The notes beneath the pieces were generated by a model. It had not been told where the DNA came from. It saw only the letters and a program-made list of their open reading frames with translations, and made no database searches. The position numbers and the translations under genes are program-made. From Juglans regia (taxonomy: Eukaryota; Streptophyta; Magnoliopsida; Fagales; Juglandaceae): 64,000 bases of DNA. The DNA lies in the NCBI RefSeq assembly GCF_001411555.2, contig NC_049911.1, positions 29,795,044 to 29,859,043 on the forward strand, in the 5' to 3' direction. This document shows, in pieces, positions 46,791 through 58,189 of this stretch; the first letter of the stretch is position 1, and every line of letters starts with the position of its first letter.

Positions 46791-49700
46791 ATGGATTCCA
46801 CTGGCGGTCAAAGTCTCTACCCGTTGCATCGTTGCAAGACTCTTCACCTGGTTTGTGGAAAATTTTCCATTCTATTCGTTATTATTAGTGGAGAAGATTT
46901 ATGGTTGTACGCTTGACACTTGTATGCATTATTTTTGGAGATTATTTATTGTCTTATTTGTTCTTTAAAAAGCATATTAGTCTTATCAAGCCATGTCTAC
47001 AGGTAAGGCATGCCCAAGGGATTCACAACGTGGAAGGGGAGAAAAACCATGATGCATACTTATCTTATGATTTTTTTGATGCACAACTATCTCCTCTTGG
47101 CTGGAAGCAGGTAGTTGCCGATTAATTATGTTCTAATTGTTAGTTCATTGCATCTATGTTGTCGATGAAGTATTCTGCTATGGAAACTTTTATATAACTA
47201 ATTTTTAGGTAGAAAGCCATGGTCATCTTGTATTAACTTGCAACGGTAAAATAAAATAAGAATTACTCTGATAGGAAACTGGATAAAACTTGTAAGTTTT
47301 GTCGCACATAGGCTTGATTTTTAAACTTTCGTGTCCTGCTTATATCTTGTATTAGATATCATATTCTCCCATATAATAGTAAAAGTGATGTCATGGAATG
47401 ATTTCGTGGTGCCATGACAGCTTCATAATCTGCGCAAGCATGTTCAAGCATGTGGGATTTCCAAAAGCATCGACCTAGTCATTGTTTCCCCATTGTTAAG
47501 GTAAAAGTCACTGCAATTTTGTTGCCTCCTATTTTTTATTTTTTATTTTATATCTTTTCCTATCTGCTTAATGCCGTGCAAATGGTGCAGACCACCTCCA
47601 CTAAGCTCACCACTGGATTCTGACGCAATGTATAAGCATTATTATTACCGCTAGAATCAAGTGGTGAAGAATTCGTGCGGTTTCAGTGATCCGCTTTTCT
47701 AGGGTTATTTGTTTATGAGAGCTGTTTAACCTGCCATTATTAGGTCCAGGTTGTGCTAAAAAAAGAAATCAAGGTCATTCTAGCACCAGTAGGCAGATTC
47801 TAAGAAATATTTTCAAGTAAAAACCCATTGCCTCAGGTTCATGACTCAAACCCCTGAGATATATACATACGTAACATATCTTGTTGTACATTTCCAGCCC
47901 TATGGCTGATCAAATTTCTATGTGATATGTAAATCATTAAGATGCGTGTCTGGCTTCTAACTTGAATACTATGTATTTAAAAGTTCTGCCAACAGCCATA
48001 TTCCCCCAATCTGAAACTAAAAATATTTATTTAGTGTACAAGCATGTATCCAACCATTTCTAAGTCCATCTCCTAGGTCTTTTAGGTATTCATGCTTCAT
48101 AACTTTTAAGACGCACGAAGAAATGATATGTAAAAGGCCAAAGGTCATTTATTATTTTTAATCGTTTTCTGAATCTCTATTCCCCAAGGGGCTTTTGGTT
48201 TAGATGACTTGGCATGTTCCTCACCAAACAAATTGGGTCTACATGTTTAAATTGCTTTAATTCTTAATTATAATTCATGAGTAACAATGGTTCACTGCAG
48301 GACCATGCAAACAGCAGTTGGAGTCTTTGGTGGTGAAGCTGAAGCATACACAGATGGGGTAAATGTACCTCCTCTAATGGTTGCAAATACAGGGAACAGT
48401 GGCCATCCTGCAATTTCAAGTCTAAATCGCCCACCGTTTGTAGCCGTAGAGCTTTGCCGTGAACGTTTGGTATGCCACATTACATATAATGGATATTTTT
48501 TTTTGTAGGGCTTTACCCCAGAGGGGAGCCCTTCCAGAACCCAGGCCTAAGAAGGGGTTTGGAAATAGTTTTCAACCAGCAATAGACGCCCCTCGGTTAG
48601 AACCTCACTAGCTGCGTCATTGCCCCAAGCGCAAAGATATTGTAGGGCCCTTTTCTGCATGTATATTGGCATGAATGTACACAAAGTTATTGCATTTGTA
48701 ATATACATCTTAGTACTTATCCAATTATTAACAAGAAGTGAATCAAAATTGTGGCAAATGATAGTCCCTCCCCTTTTTTCCCATTAATTGGTTATTAGTT
48801 GTCAGCTCAATTTGTACTTGCGTGTGTTTTCTTTTCACTACAGGGAGTTCATCCATGTGATAAGAGGCAAAGCATTAGGGAATATCGCCCACTTTTTCCT
48901 GCGATTGATTTTTCACTGGTAAGTAAATTACCAGAATTGGGGCCTTATAATGCCAACGGGTGGCTTTTGGCGGTCATTTCCAAATGCTATTGAGTCGTTT
49001 ACCTGGTCTTCAATTCAATCATGTTTATTATTTATTCATGTTGTAATTCTTGTTCAGGTGGAAAATGATGATGACATTTTGTGGAAGCCTGACATTAGAG
49101 AGACGAATGAGGAAGTTGCTGATAGGGGACAGAAGTTTTTGAAATGGTAACTGCCTTTTTCTTCCGTTTCCCAGAAAATTGAAGTTCTGTTAACCAAAGT
49201 AACATCAACAAGCAATGCTTGTTGAGATTTTGTATGGCCAAAAAAGTTCCAAACTTTGGAATTGCCGTCTTTTAAAACTAAAGAAGCACTAATTTGTGCT
49301 CATTCACCTTACAAATTACTTTATCATGTTTGAGATCGGCCATGGGATTTCAAACATGCTCTTATCTTTCGACAAAATTGGTTTATTAAAAGGAATATTC
49401 CGTTTTTTCTTATTAGCTGGCATGGTCGTCCCATGTCAATGGGATCTTGATCTTTCATGGATCCAAGCTCACCTTCTTTTAAAAGGAAAAAAAAAAAGCA
49501 ATATTGTTTGTGTTCTGCAATGAGTCCCAATACGTAATACATGCATGTTAGTGTCTTACATACATATGAAGTCATTTGTGTAATATTATCTTTCTATCTT
49601 TTTCACTTAAAATATACTAGTGTTTTCAGATGTATGGATCAATATTTGGGATGATTCCCTTACAATGGCAAATAAACGCTTGGTTATTGCTTATGAGATC

Positions 49701-50915
49701 AATTTTTCCACATGGGTATATCCTTTCCAGTTTCCACCTTTTATCCTGGTTGAGTGGGATTTCTGTAGACATTTTGATCGCTTTCGCTATCATCTGGTTG
49801 CCGGTATGGCCATGAACATACCCCAAAATTATTTCTTTTCTTTTCATTGTTTCTCAATTGGCCCAGGTTGTGGACTCGTGAAGAGAAGGAGATTGCAATT
49901 GTCACCCACAGTGGATTCTTGTTTCATACCCTAAGCTCTTTTGGAAATGATTGTCATCCAATTGTTAAGAGTGAAATATGCGCAAAGTAAGTACTGCATT
50001 CACACACGCGCACACACATATATAAAACATTTTAGTAGACATATTTCTCGGGTTTAAAATATAACGCACTATGCCTTCTGCTGAATTTGCTATCTAGCCA
50101 TGTATTCAAATTTGCTATCTAGCCATGTATTCAACCCCCCCCCCCCGGTTCTCTCTCTCTCTCTTTATTTTTTCTCTATTCACTTGATGGCATTTACATG
50201 AATTCATTTTGCATTTTTTTTTATTACATTTCAGAATTAGAGATGATTTCTTTCAAACATTTTATTGCTAATCTCTTTGAGTTAAAAAAAAAAAAATCTA
50301 AATTCTTGAGTCATTTCTTGAGTATGAGAAACTTCTATTTATCTATTTGTTCACTTAACTTTCTTGGTTAGATTTTCTATTCTGGTGAGACATCCTCATG
50401 GCAGGCATTCTTGTCCCTTCAGTAGTATGGTTTTACTTGTATGACTTGGATTGTGAGTTCTATGATCATTCAAAGTAGATCATATTTTCTAGAGCAATGG
50501 TTTTCCCCTAGTTATCGAGATTGGGTTTAGGTGATATCATGTTCATACTTCACGTCTCAGTCTCTCTCGGGTTACTTTGACCTTCGAACTCCCTTCATAC
50601 TTAATGGTTATAAAGATTTTTTTACTAATAGAAACCTAGTACCGTGACTAATTACATAAAAAAATACAATGTGATTGTGCAGTTTTGCCAATTGTGAGCT
50701 CCGTTCAATGGTCTTCATAGATAGGAGGTGAGCATATTCATTTTCAAAATGTAGCATCCATATTCTAGCTTTATCATCTTCTGACTCTTTGTTTCTGCAG
50801 TATGATGGGGTCAGCTTCCTCGACGACTAACTATCCTGGAAAAATACCTAATGGACTTGATCTTCCCAGTGATGTTGCCACTGAGAAGCTTCCAGAGGAA
50901 GGACTTGCAAACTAA
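46791..50915 (+). CDS. Histidine phosphatase / phosphoglycerate-mutase-like protein, copy B (hybrid)
   Basis: Coding exons: 46791-46850 (exon 2 begins at 46789), 47003-47110, 47421-47500, 48301-48469, 48844-48918, 49058-49146, 49867-49986, 50683-50727 and 50801-50915. All junctions and phases hold, giving 286 residues with RHAQG (His23) and VTHSG intact. Relative to A it has an extra Glu-Ala (GGEAEAYTD), Leu for Val at the start of exon 4, and Gln for Arg in KRQSIRE; these are C-type. Exons 7-10 are A-type (KPDIRETNEEV, PEEGLAN). Only the last about 30 bases of exon 1 remain (41927 on), directly behind a copia 3' LTR, so no transit peptide can be made. The 5' part is stretched by a solo LTR and a hAT fragment. 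Probably cytosolic if expressed. Confidence 0.85.
48498..48635 (-). mobile_element. tRNA-derived SINE in intron 5 of copy B (internal deletion)
   Basis: An antisense insertion: poly-T at the left (its poly-A tail) and the head at the right. The target duplication GATATT lies at 48492-48497 and 48636-48641; copy A has the single empty site GGATATTGTGGGG. Compared with the copy at 59887-60054 it has lost 22 bases that include most of the Pol III B box. Confidence 0.8.
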
Positions 50916-51414
50916 CTATAGCGTATAAGAACAATGACCAAGAAGGAATAGACACAATACATGTGATATATGATTCAAGTGTTTGTTGAGGCACTTCCAT
51001 AGTTAATATATTTCTACAGAAGACAAGGTATCCATTTTTAGCAAGTTCGATGGCTCTGTTGGATGATTTCATGATTCATTTTTCTTGGAATAGGTAGATC
51101 TAAAGCCTATACCAGAGTTGTCATGCCGATTCTTTTTCAGATGAAGATGTGAACACATTGGGTTTATTATACTTTATTTAGCTTTCTATTGGGGCCATGG
51201 AAGATTGCTGTTTTTTACTTCGGAACATGAACATACAGTGAGGTTTCTGTTTCAATATCATTTATTTGTTATGTAGTCTTTTATCGTTAAACATTGGGCC
51301 TCTCCCTCCCTGTCCCTCACTTTCTGATTTTTTGTTTTTTCAAAGTGACGCTGTTCTTCCTTGGTTTCCACTTGTATGGATGGCATGCTATGTCGTGTTT
51401 GGGGCAAGCAACCT

Positions 51415-51763
51415 TTAAGGCTCGTTTGGACACTTAATATTTCAGAATATATATGAATAATAGTGATATATATGATTTGTAAATAGTAGTGAAATGTTTT
51501 GAGTTAAAATGTTTTATTGGATTTTGAGAAATGAGAGAAAAAAAATTGAATAAAAATATTATAAAGTTAAAAAATTGTTTGAATATAATTTTTTAAATAT
51601 AATTGTTGTTTTGAAATTTGAAAAAGTTGTGTATTTTTTATGTTTTGATTAGGAGTTTAACAACTGAAATTAAAAATTATTTTGTATTTGAGTTCTATTT
51701 GGATGTCGAGATGAGATGAGAAAAATTTTATCTCATCTCAACATCCAAATGGGGGGTCTTAGG
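51415..51763. mobile_element. MITE in the 3' flank of copy B
   Basis: A duplicate of the element at 24863-25206, differing by a few bases (an extra ATAT near 51467). It is inherited with the flank, not a new insertion. Confidence 0.6.
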
Positions 51764-52341
51764 CCTTGTATTGATTCGGAAAGTATCTCCACTCATCCAA
51801 TCACATCTAATAATTACAATTTTTCTAAATTTTCAAATAAAATACAATAAATAATTTAACTTTTTTAAATTTAGGAACAAAAATAATATTAAAAGTAATA
51901 TGCTAATAATATTTTATTTTATTTTTAATTTTTATCTATTTTATCTCACTCAACTCAATTTAATGAGGAAAATTGAAAGGATGCAAACAATTTAATGAGG
52001 AAAATTGAAAGGATGCAAACAAAGTGTTTGAGAAAATGCCTCTTTGAGTATTCTACTCTGAAAGAATTTTCGTGTATTAGTTTTCTTCTCTTACAATACA
52101 AAGACCCTTTAAGCCCTATTTATACAAATTGTCTCAAAGCATTTGAAATTACATTTATAGAAATTTCATTTGGAATTTACAAACAAACTTTGGACCACTA
52201 GAACATATTCTGTTATTTCAGAATCAGTCCAGAATCTTCTAGACTATATGCGAGCTGCTCCTTCTTATTCTTCTAATTTGGTATTGCAGCAGCTATTGCC
52301 TTAAAAGTCCCCTGCGATTCAAGCACCACATGACATATTGT

Positions 52342-52632
52342 GAGACTTGATCGTAGTTGAATAAATCGAGCTAAAGTTAAAAGCTTGGTGAAGATTTATA
52401 CAAGTTGATCCTTACTAGAGACAAATGAAACTTGAAGAGATTTAGCTGCCACACGGTCTCTAACAAAATAATAATCCAACTCAACATGCTTAGTACATGA
52501 ATGCAAAATAAGATTGACAGTTAAGTAAGTACCATCCAGATTTAGCGATGACAGTGTTCTGATAGCGAGAGTAAGTACTACCCAGATTTAGCGATGACAG
52601 TGTTCTAACAGCGAGAGAGATCTCCCGAGCGT
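52342..52632 (-). pseudogene. Antisense copia RNase H fragment behind copy B
   Basis: Counterpart of 25757-25998, with an extra local duplication of about 48 bases (GATTTAGCGATGACAGTGTT occurs twice, near 52540 and 52587). It ends at the same exon 1 breakpoint. Confidence 0.75.
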
Positions 52633-53347
52633 CCTTCTCGCTTTATGTTGGTATTTTTGAATAAATAGTTTTTATCAATAATGTTGATCTCTTTAAATTG
52701 GTTGAATTTAATGTTTCAGTTGCTCAATTGTTTTTTAAATGCTCATTATCATCCGCTTTACCATCAAGCCGTTTGAACTTTAAATTTTATCAGTTAATTT
52801 CTTACCGACTCTTTGGTCCATAAGTTTCAGCCATTGGTTTTTTCTTCTTAATTTGGTAGTGGCTGATTGTTCATTGTGCCGTTTCTTGGAAATACGTTAC
52901 TTTATTCACCATTTCTTTGCACAATTACGAGTGTATTTTGAATTGTTTTAAATTGAATGGAGGTTGGCATCTAGTGAGTGGGTGTGATTCAAGGGTAGTA
53001 CTTTTTCTTTTCGGTACGTACGAAGTTAGTATATATTTCTTTGAAAGATCTTTTAGATAATAGAAATATGCTTTTTGAGTGGAACTTTAGGCTCAATTAT
53101 TTGTGCAGAGTTAGTTTGGGCTATACGACGATTAGTTGGGCTATTATATCTTGAATGAGTCAAGTCAAGATGAGTTCTGTTGTACCGGTTAATTTGAGGC
53201 TTTGTACACCGCAAAGAGTTTGAATCTCCTTAAAGAGAGTGATATTTCCGTGTCTCAGTCCAAACTGACTTCGTTTTAATTTTAATTTCATTGTAATTTT
53301 TATTATATTATTATATATTTCACCAACAATTTTAAGAAGATTTAGAC

Positions 53348-54490
53348 ATGGAGCCTACAACTAAAAAATTTACGGAAAATATTGGAGATCTCAACAAGTT
53401 CTTTTGGTTCAAATGAGCTTATTTCAAGAGATGGAAATGCAAAGTGCTCTTCTATCTAAGTCTTCTCAACGTTTCTTATGTTCTCACTGCAAAGAATTCG
53501 AGCAAGATCACTACCGAGAACACAATTGAAGCACAAGTGAAAGCTCACGAAGAAAAGATTGAAAAATATACCAAAGATGAGTATAACTGTCGATGCTATC
53601 TTTTAAATTGTCTTGCTGATCAATTTTATGATTACTACAATACTACTTACACATCTACAAAGAAAGTTTAGAAAGCTTTACAGAGTAAATATGATGCGGA
53701 AGAAGCCGTAGCGAAGAAATATGCGGCAAGTCACTTCTTTCGATATCAAATGGTAGATGGAAAATCCGTTGCAGAACAAGCTCAAGATTTTCAAATGGTT
53801 GTAACTGGAGTTAGATCCAAAGACATTAAGATTGGAGACAATCTAATTATTTGGGGCATCATCGACAAGTTACCACCTTCGTGGAGAGAGTTTCAAAAGT
53901 CGATGAGTCATAAACAAAAGGAGACATCATTGGAGACGTTAATAACACATATTCGTGTAGAGGAGGAAGTTAGAGGTCAAGATGATTTGGTGTTTCAAAA
54001 TGGTAATGAAGATACCATGAAAAATATAAACTTAATTTTTGAAAATGGTACCTTGCCCAAATGTCAAAATACAAGAAATAGTTTTTTAAAGCCGCAAAGA
54101 AAATATTTCAAAAAATTTAGTAGACCTCACAAAAAGGGCTTTCAAAGCCAAAATGATAAGAACCAAGAACCCCTTCACAAAATCAAGCTTGTTTTGTCTA
54201 TGACAAAATTGGGCACTTTGCTCGAATTTGTAGGTTCCAAAAGTGAGAAAATAATCTTCAAGTTAACGTAATGGAAGAGCCATTTGTAGCAATGATCACA
54301 GACATTAACATGGTTCAATTTGTTGAAAGGTGGTTGGCAGATTCTGGTGTCAATAGGCATGTCTGCTATGATAAAAATTGGTTCAAAAATTTTACTCCCT
54401 TTGAAGAAGAGAAAACTATTATGCTTGATGATTCAAGTAAAACAAATGTTTTTTGAAGTGATGAGGTTGAGCTGAAATTCACCTCTAAAC
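53348..54490 (+). pseudogene. Broken copia gag-protease (B-C element)
   Basis: A longer gag than in the A-B element, with the Retrotran_gag_2/UBN2 type reading around 53590-53960 (for example [15 protein letters not shown] and [14 protein letters not shown]). Breaks: an early in-frame TGA near 53414, a TAG near 53669 and frame shifts. A zinc-knuckle remnant near 54205 and a WLADSG protease-like stretch near 54335 follow. Non-functional. Confidence 0.8.
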
Positions 54491-56033
54491 GTGATGCTTA
54501 AATTGAATATTGTGGGCAATTTAAACATACTATGTAATTACAAAAAATGGAATTTTGTGGGCAAGAGCTATGCTTGTGATGTAATGTTTAAATTGAATAT
54601 TGAGGATAAAACATAATATGTTTCTTTTTATGTGCATTATTTTAAATATTTTGACACACATGTTTATGTCTTTCATATATATGGAATAAAAAAATAGTAG
54701 TCCATTTTTTTTTTCATATTGGAATAAAGTGTTTTTTGAGTAATTTTTTTTTTTTAGAAAATTTCTTTTTAATTCTAAAAATTAGTGGGGGTCAAGTTTT
54801 TAAAAAAAAATATTTAAAAAAAAATATTTGGCTCCAACGTTTTTTCAATTCTTTTAGTTTTTGGAAGTGAAGTTATAATTGGTTGACTCCCCGGTAACAG
54901 ATATACCTTTACGGAAAAACTTTTCCATTATTACATGAGATGCGTCTAATCTATTAGTTGCCATTTGGTTTGTTCAAGAAACGTTTGGTATTAATTTGGG
55001 TTTTAGTGCCATAACCGAAAGTTTTTAATGTTGAGATTTGGTTTCGTTATCCTGAGATAAATCATAAGTTTGGATGCATGAATAAATATTAGCATTTTAA
55101 GATTTTATTGATTATCGCTTTAAGCTGCCGTATTTTTTTTTTCTTCAAGTCAACGATGAAGTTGAACTGCTTTGGCCTCAATAGAAAAGTAAATTTGATG
55201 AGATTTATTCCCTTGCGGAAAAAATCAATTAATTTATTGTGATAATACTACTACAATTAGTAGAGTACAAAAAAAAAAAAAAAAACTGTTATTATATTGG
55301 TAAATCCAGATCTTTTAGAAGAAAAACATAGTACTGAGATTTTTTTTTTTTACTGATAGTGTTGTTAATGCAGATCCACTAAACAAAGTTTTGACAAGAA
55401 AAATAGTTTGAAATACATCGAGAGAAATGAGATTAAAATCCATTATTTAAGAGGCATGTATGAGGATACCTAACTTGGAGACCAGAGATTCTGAGATTTG
55501 AGTTTAATGGAAAAAACGAATAATATGATGGTAGTAAAAAATACTCTATTTATTTTATTTCTCATTCTTATGATGTGAGTGCATTTATCCTGTAATATTT
55601 TAGAGGATGAGTTTTTTGAGAAACTCATAATGAAATTTTGTAACTCTTATGAGTAGGGTGTAAAAAATTACAGGAGCATTCTTGACAGATTTCACTTATA
55701 TGAGCGTGGGAGTGGGGCCGCTCTCTATGTGATTTGTGTTTATTCTCAAATACACTTGTGAAACCGAGATTAATACAAGATTGTAATGTGCTGACTTATA
55801 AAACTCATGTTAACACATGTTTGATTAATGTGCTGGCTAGATTAAAACTCATTTTTCATAAGCAGTCATAGTTTAAGTTTGAGACCACTATTGACTCTAG
55901 AATAAAGTTTATTATTTCACTAAGTGAGAATTCAATATAGAGCACACTTTTATGATACATAATAATCCTTATTTATCTAAAAATATCTCTCTTATTTATT
56001 TATTTTTATTTTATTAAAAACATAATGGCGGAA

Positions 56034-57003
56034 TGTTGGTATTTTTTAATAAATAATTTTTATTAATTACGTTTATCTCTTTAAATTGGTTGAATTTAAT
56101 GTTTCAGTTGCACAATTGTTTTTTTAAATGCTTATTATTGTCCGTTTTACAATCAAGCCGTTTGAACTTTAATTAATGAGCAATGCTATACAATCTCTCA
56201 TCCTTCACACATTATATTTTTTTAAAATTTTTAAAATTTTTTAAAATTTTTTTTGAGTTTATTATTTTTAAACTAATTCAATTTTTTTATTCATTATTCA
56301 TATATTAAATATTTGATAAAAGAAAATAATAATAAAAATTTAAAAAAGTATAATGTGTGAAGGTTGTGTAAATAATAAGAAATTATTTAGATTTTTTGTT
56401 AATTTTATCAGTTAATTTCTTACCGGCTCTTAGTTAACGGTCCATAAGTTTCATTCGTTGGTTTTTTCTTTTTAATTTGGTAGTGGCTAATTATTTATTG
56501 TGCCGTTTCTTGAAAATACGTTACTTTATTCACCATTTCTTTGCACAATTACGAGTGTATTTTGAATTGTTTTAAATTGAATGGAGGTTAGCATCCAGTG
56601 AGTGGGTGTGATTCAAGGGTAATATTTTTTCTTTTCGGTACGTACGAAGTTAGTATATTTTTCTTTTGAAAAAGAGAAAGATAAAGTGTGTATATATTTT
56701 TTGGAGAGGTCTTTCAGATAATAAAAAAGTGTTCTTTAAGTGTAGTTTTAGACTCAACTATTTATGTAGAGTTAGTTCAAGTTATATAATATAATGATTA
56801 GTTAGATTGTTATATTTTAGAAGAGTTCTGTCAAGATAAATTTTATTATATCGAATAATTTGACACTTTGTATATAATAAAAGACTTAAATATTTTTAAA
56901 GAAAGTGATGTTTCTGTGATTCAATCTAAACTGACTTCGTTGACTTCGTTTTTATTTTAATTTGATTGTAATTTTTATTATATTATTGTGTGCTTCACCG
57001 ACA
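56034..57003 (+). repeat. 3' LTR of the B-C copia element, joined to exon 1 remnant of copy C
   Basis: 970 bp including the shared MITE (about 56173-56400). A TATA-like GTATATATTTTTT lies near 56690. Its end meets CTTTCGAACTTGC exactly as at 41926. Confidence 0.85.
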
Positions 57004-58189
57004 CTTTCGAACTTGCTTCTCTGCTCTCTCAGGTCTGATTCGCAAATCTCTCTATGTTTGGATTGTTAGCGCCGATTCGCTTCTTTGGCTATCGACTCAG
57101 TTCTGATTTGTTTTCCGATTATTTGGTGCTTGAAATGTGTTTGTGATTAGGGAATTTACCGTTTTGGCTTGTTATATGCGTGACGATGCTTGTGCTAAGA
57201 TTTGCCTGAAGGTTTGGCAAATATTTTTCTTTTAATATCATTTATTAATTTGATTACGTTGTTTGGATTTATAGTAGGAGTCGGTGGTGCTGCATTTCAT
57301 TAAGTTCGTGGTTGCTGGTAGTAATTGATAATTATCCATGCTTTGTTCAAACCGATTAGTTTATCCAACTACGATATGATCCCTGCGAATAACCTCGATT
57401 CCCTTCCTTGTTTAGCTTGATTCTGCCTTGATTTTAAAGTTTCCTGGATTGCTAGGCTCAGTCTTGATCTTGTTTCCACACTGATATAGTTTAGCTTCTA
57501 TAAATTCCCTGTAGATGCCGTACGTCAAATCATCCTGAAGAGTTTTTTTCACTCGATTGCTATGAGCAAGTTGTGGAGGCAAGTTCCCCTCGAAGTGCTC
57601 GACCCGCCCCCTGTTTTTTTTAAGCTTGATAAGATCAAAATATTTATCTATTTTTACTTTTTATATCGTTAATCTTGACGTTATTGTTATTGTTTTATTT
57701 GTCCTCCTTTTTTTTTTTGTGGTTTCTACCTCAACGTGGTCAAATTGTGAACGCTTTTGGAGATTATTTTGGTATATGCTTTTTTATTAGAACATTTCTA
57801 GGGATTATTCTGGCATATATACTTTTGATGCCAAACTCGTTCCGTTGGAATCTTATATGGATCACTTGTTGCGTATGCTTTAGGGGCATCACATGGATAT
57901 CTTTTGTTAGCTTTATCACATACCAAAGCATCGATTCCAATGTTGCCATTGTAACTTTTGCCATTGCTTTTGGTCTCTATTCTCGCCTTTGTTAAAACAT
58001 TGTGTTAGATAGTACTTGAGCACTTGTCTATGAACAATATTCTTGATTAGCTTCTTCAGGACAAACCAAGTAGGCACAAATTTGTCACATGGTTATCACC
58101 TTTAGTGGAGGCCACATTTTTTTATGTATTTTTTTAAAGGGGATGATCTTATGATTTTATGTTGGTTGTTTTCTTTTATGACCACAGAC

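Larger units (their letters stand above)
52646..57003 (+). mobile_element. Ty1-copia element between copies B and C, defective
   Basis: 5' LTR 52646-53328, 3' LTR 56034-57003, target duplication cttta (52641-52645) / ctttc (57004-57008). It has the same insertion point in phosphatase exon 1 as the A-B element, so both derive from one insertion by duplication. The interior is 2.7 kb: gag with stops, a protease remnant, the end of pol, and no reverse transcriptase or integrase. The site corresponding to the CACTA insertion is empty here (about 55034-55046). Confidence 0.88.
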
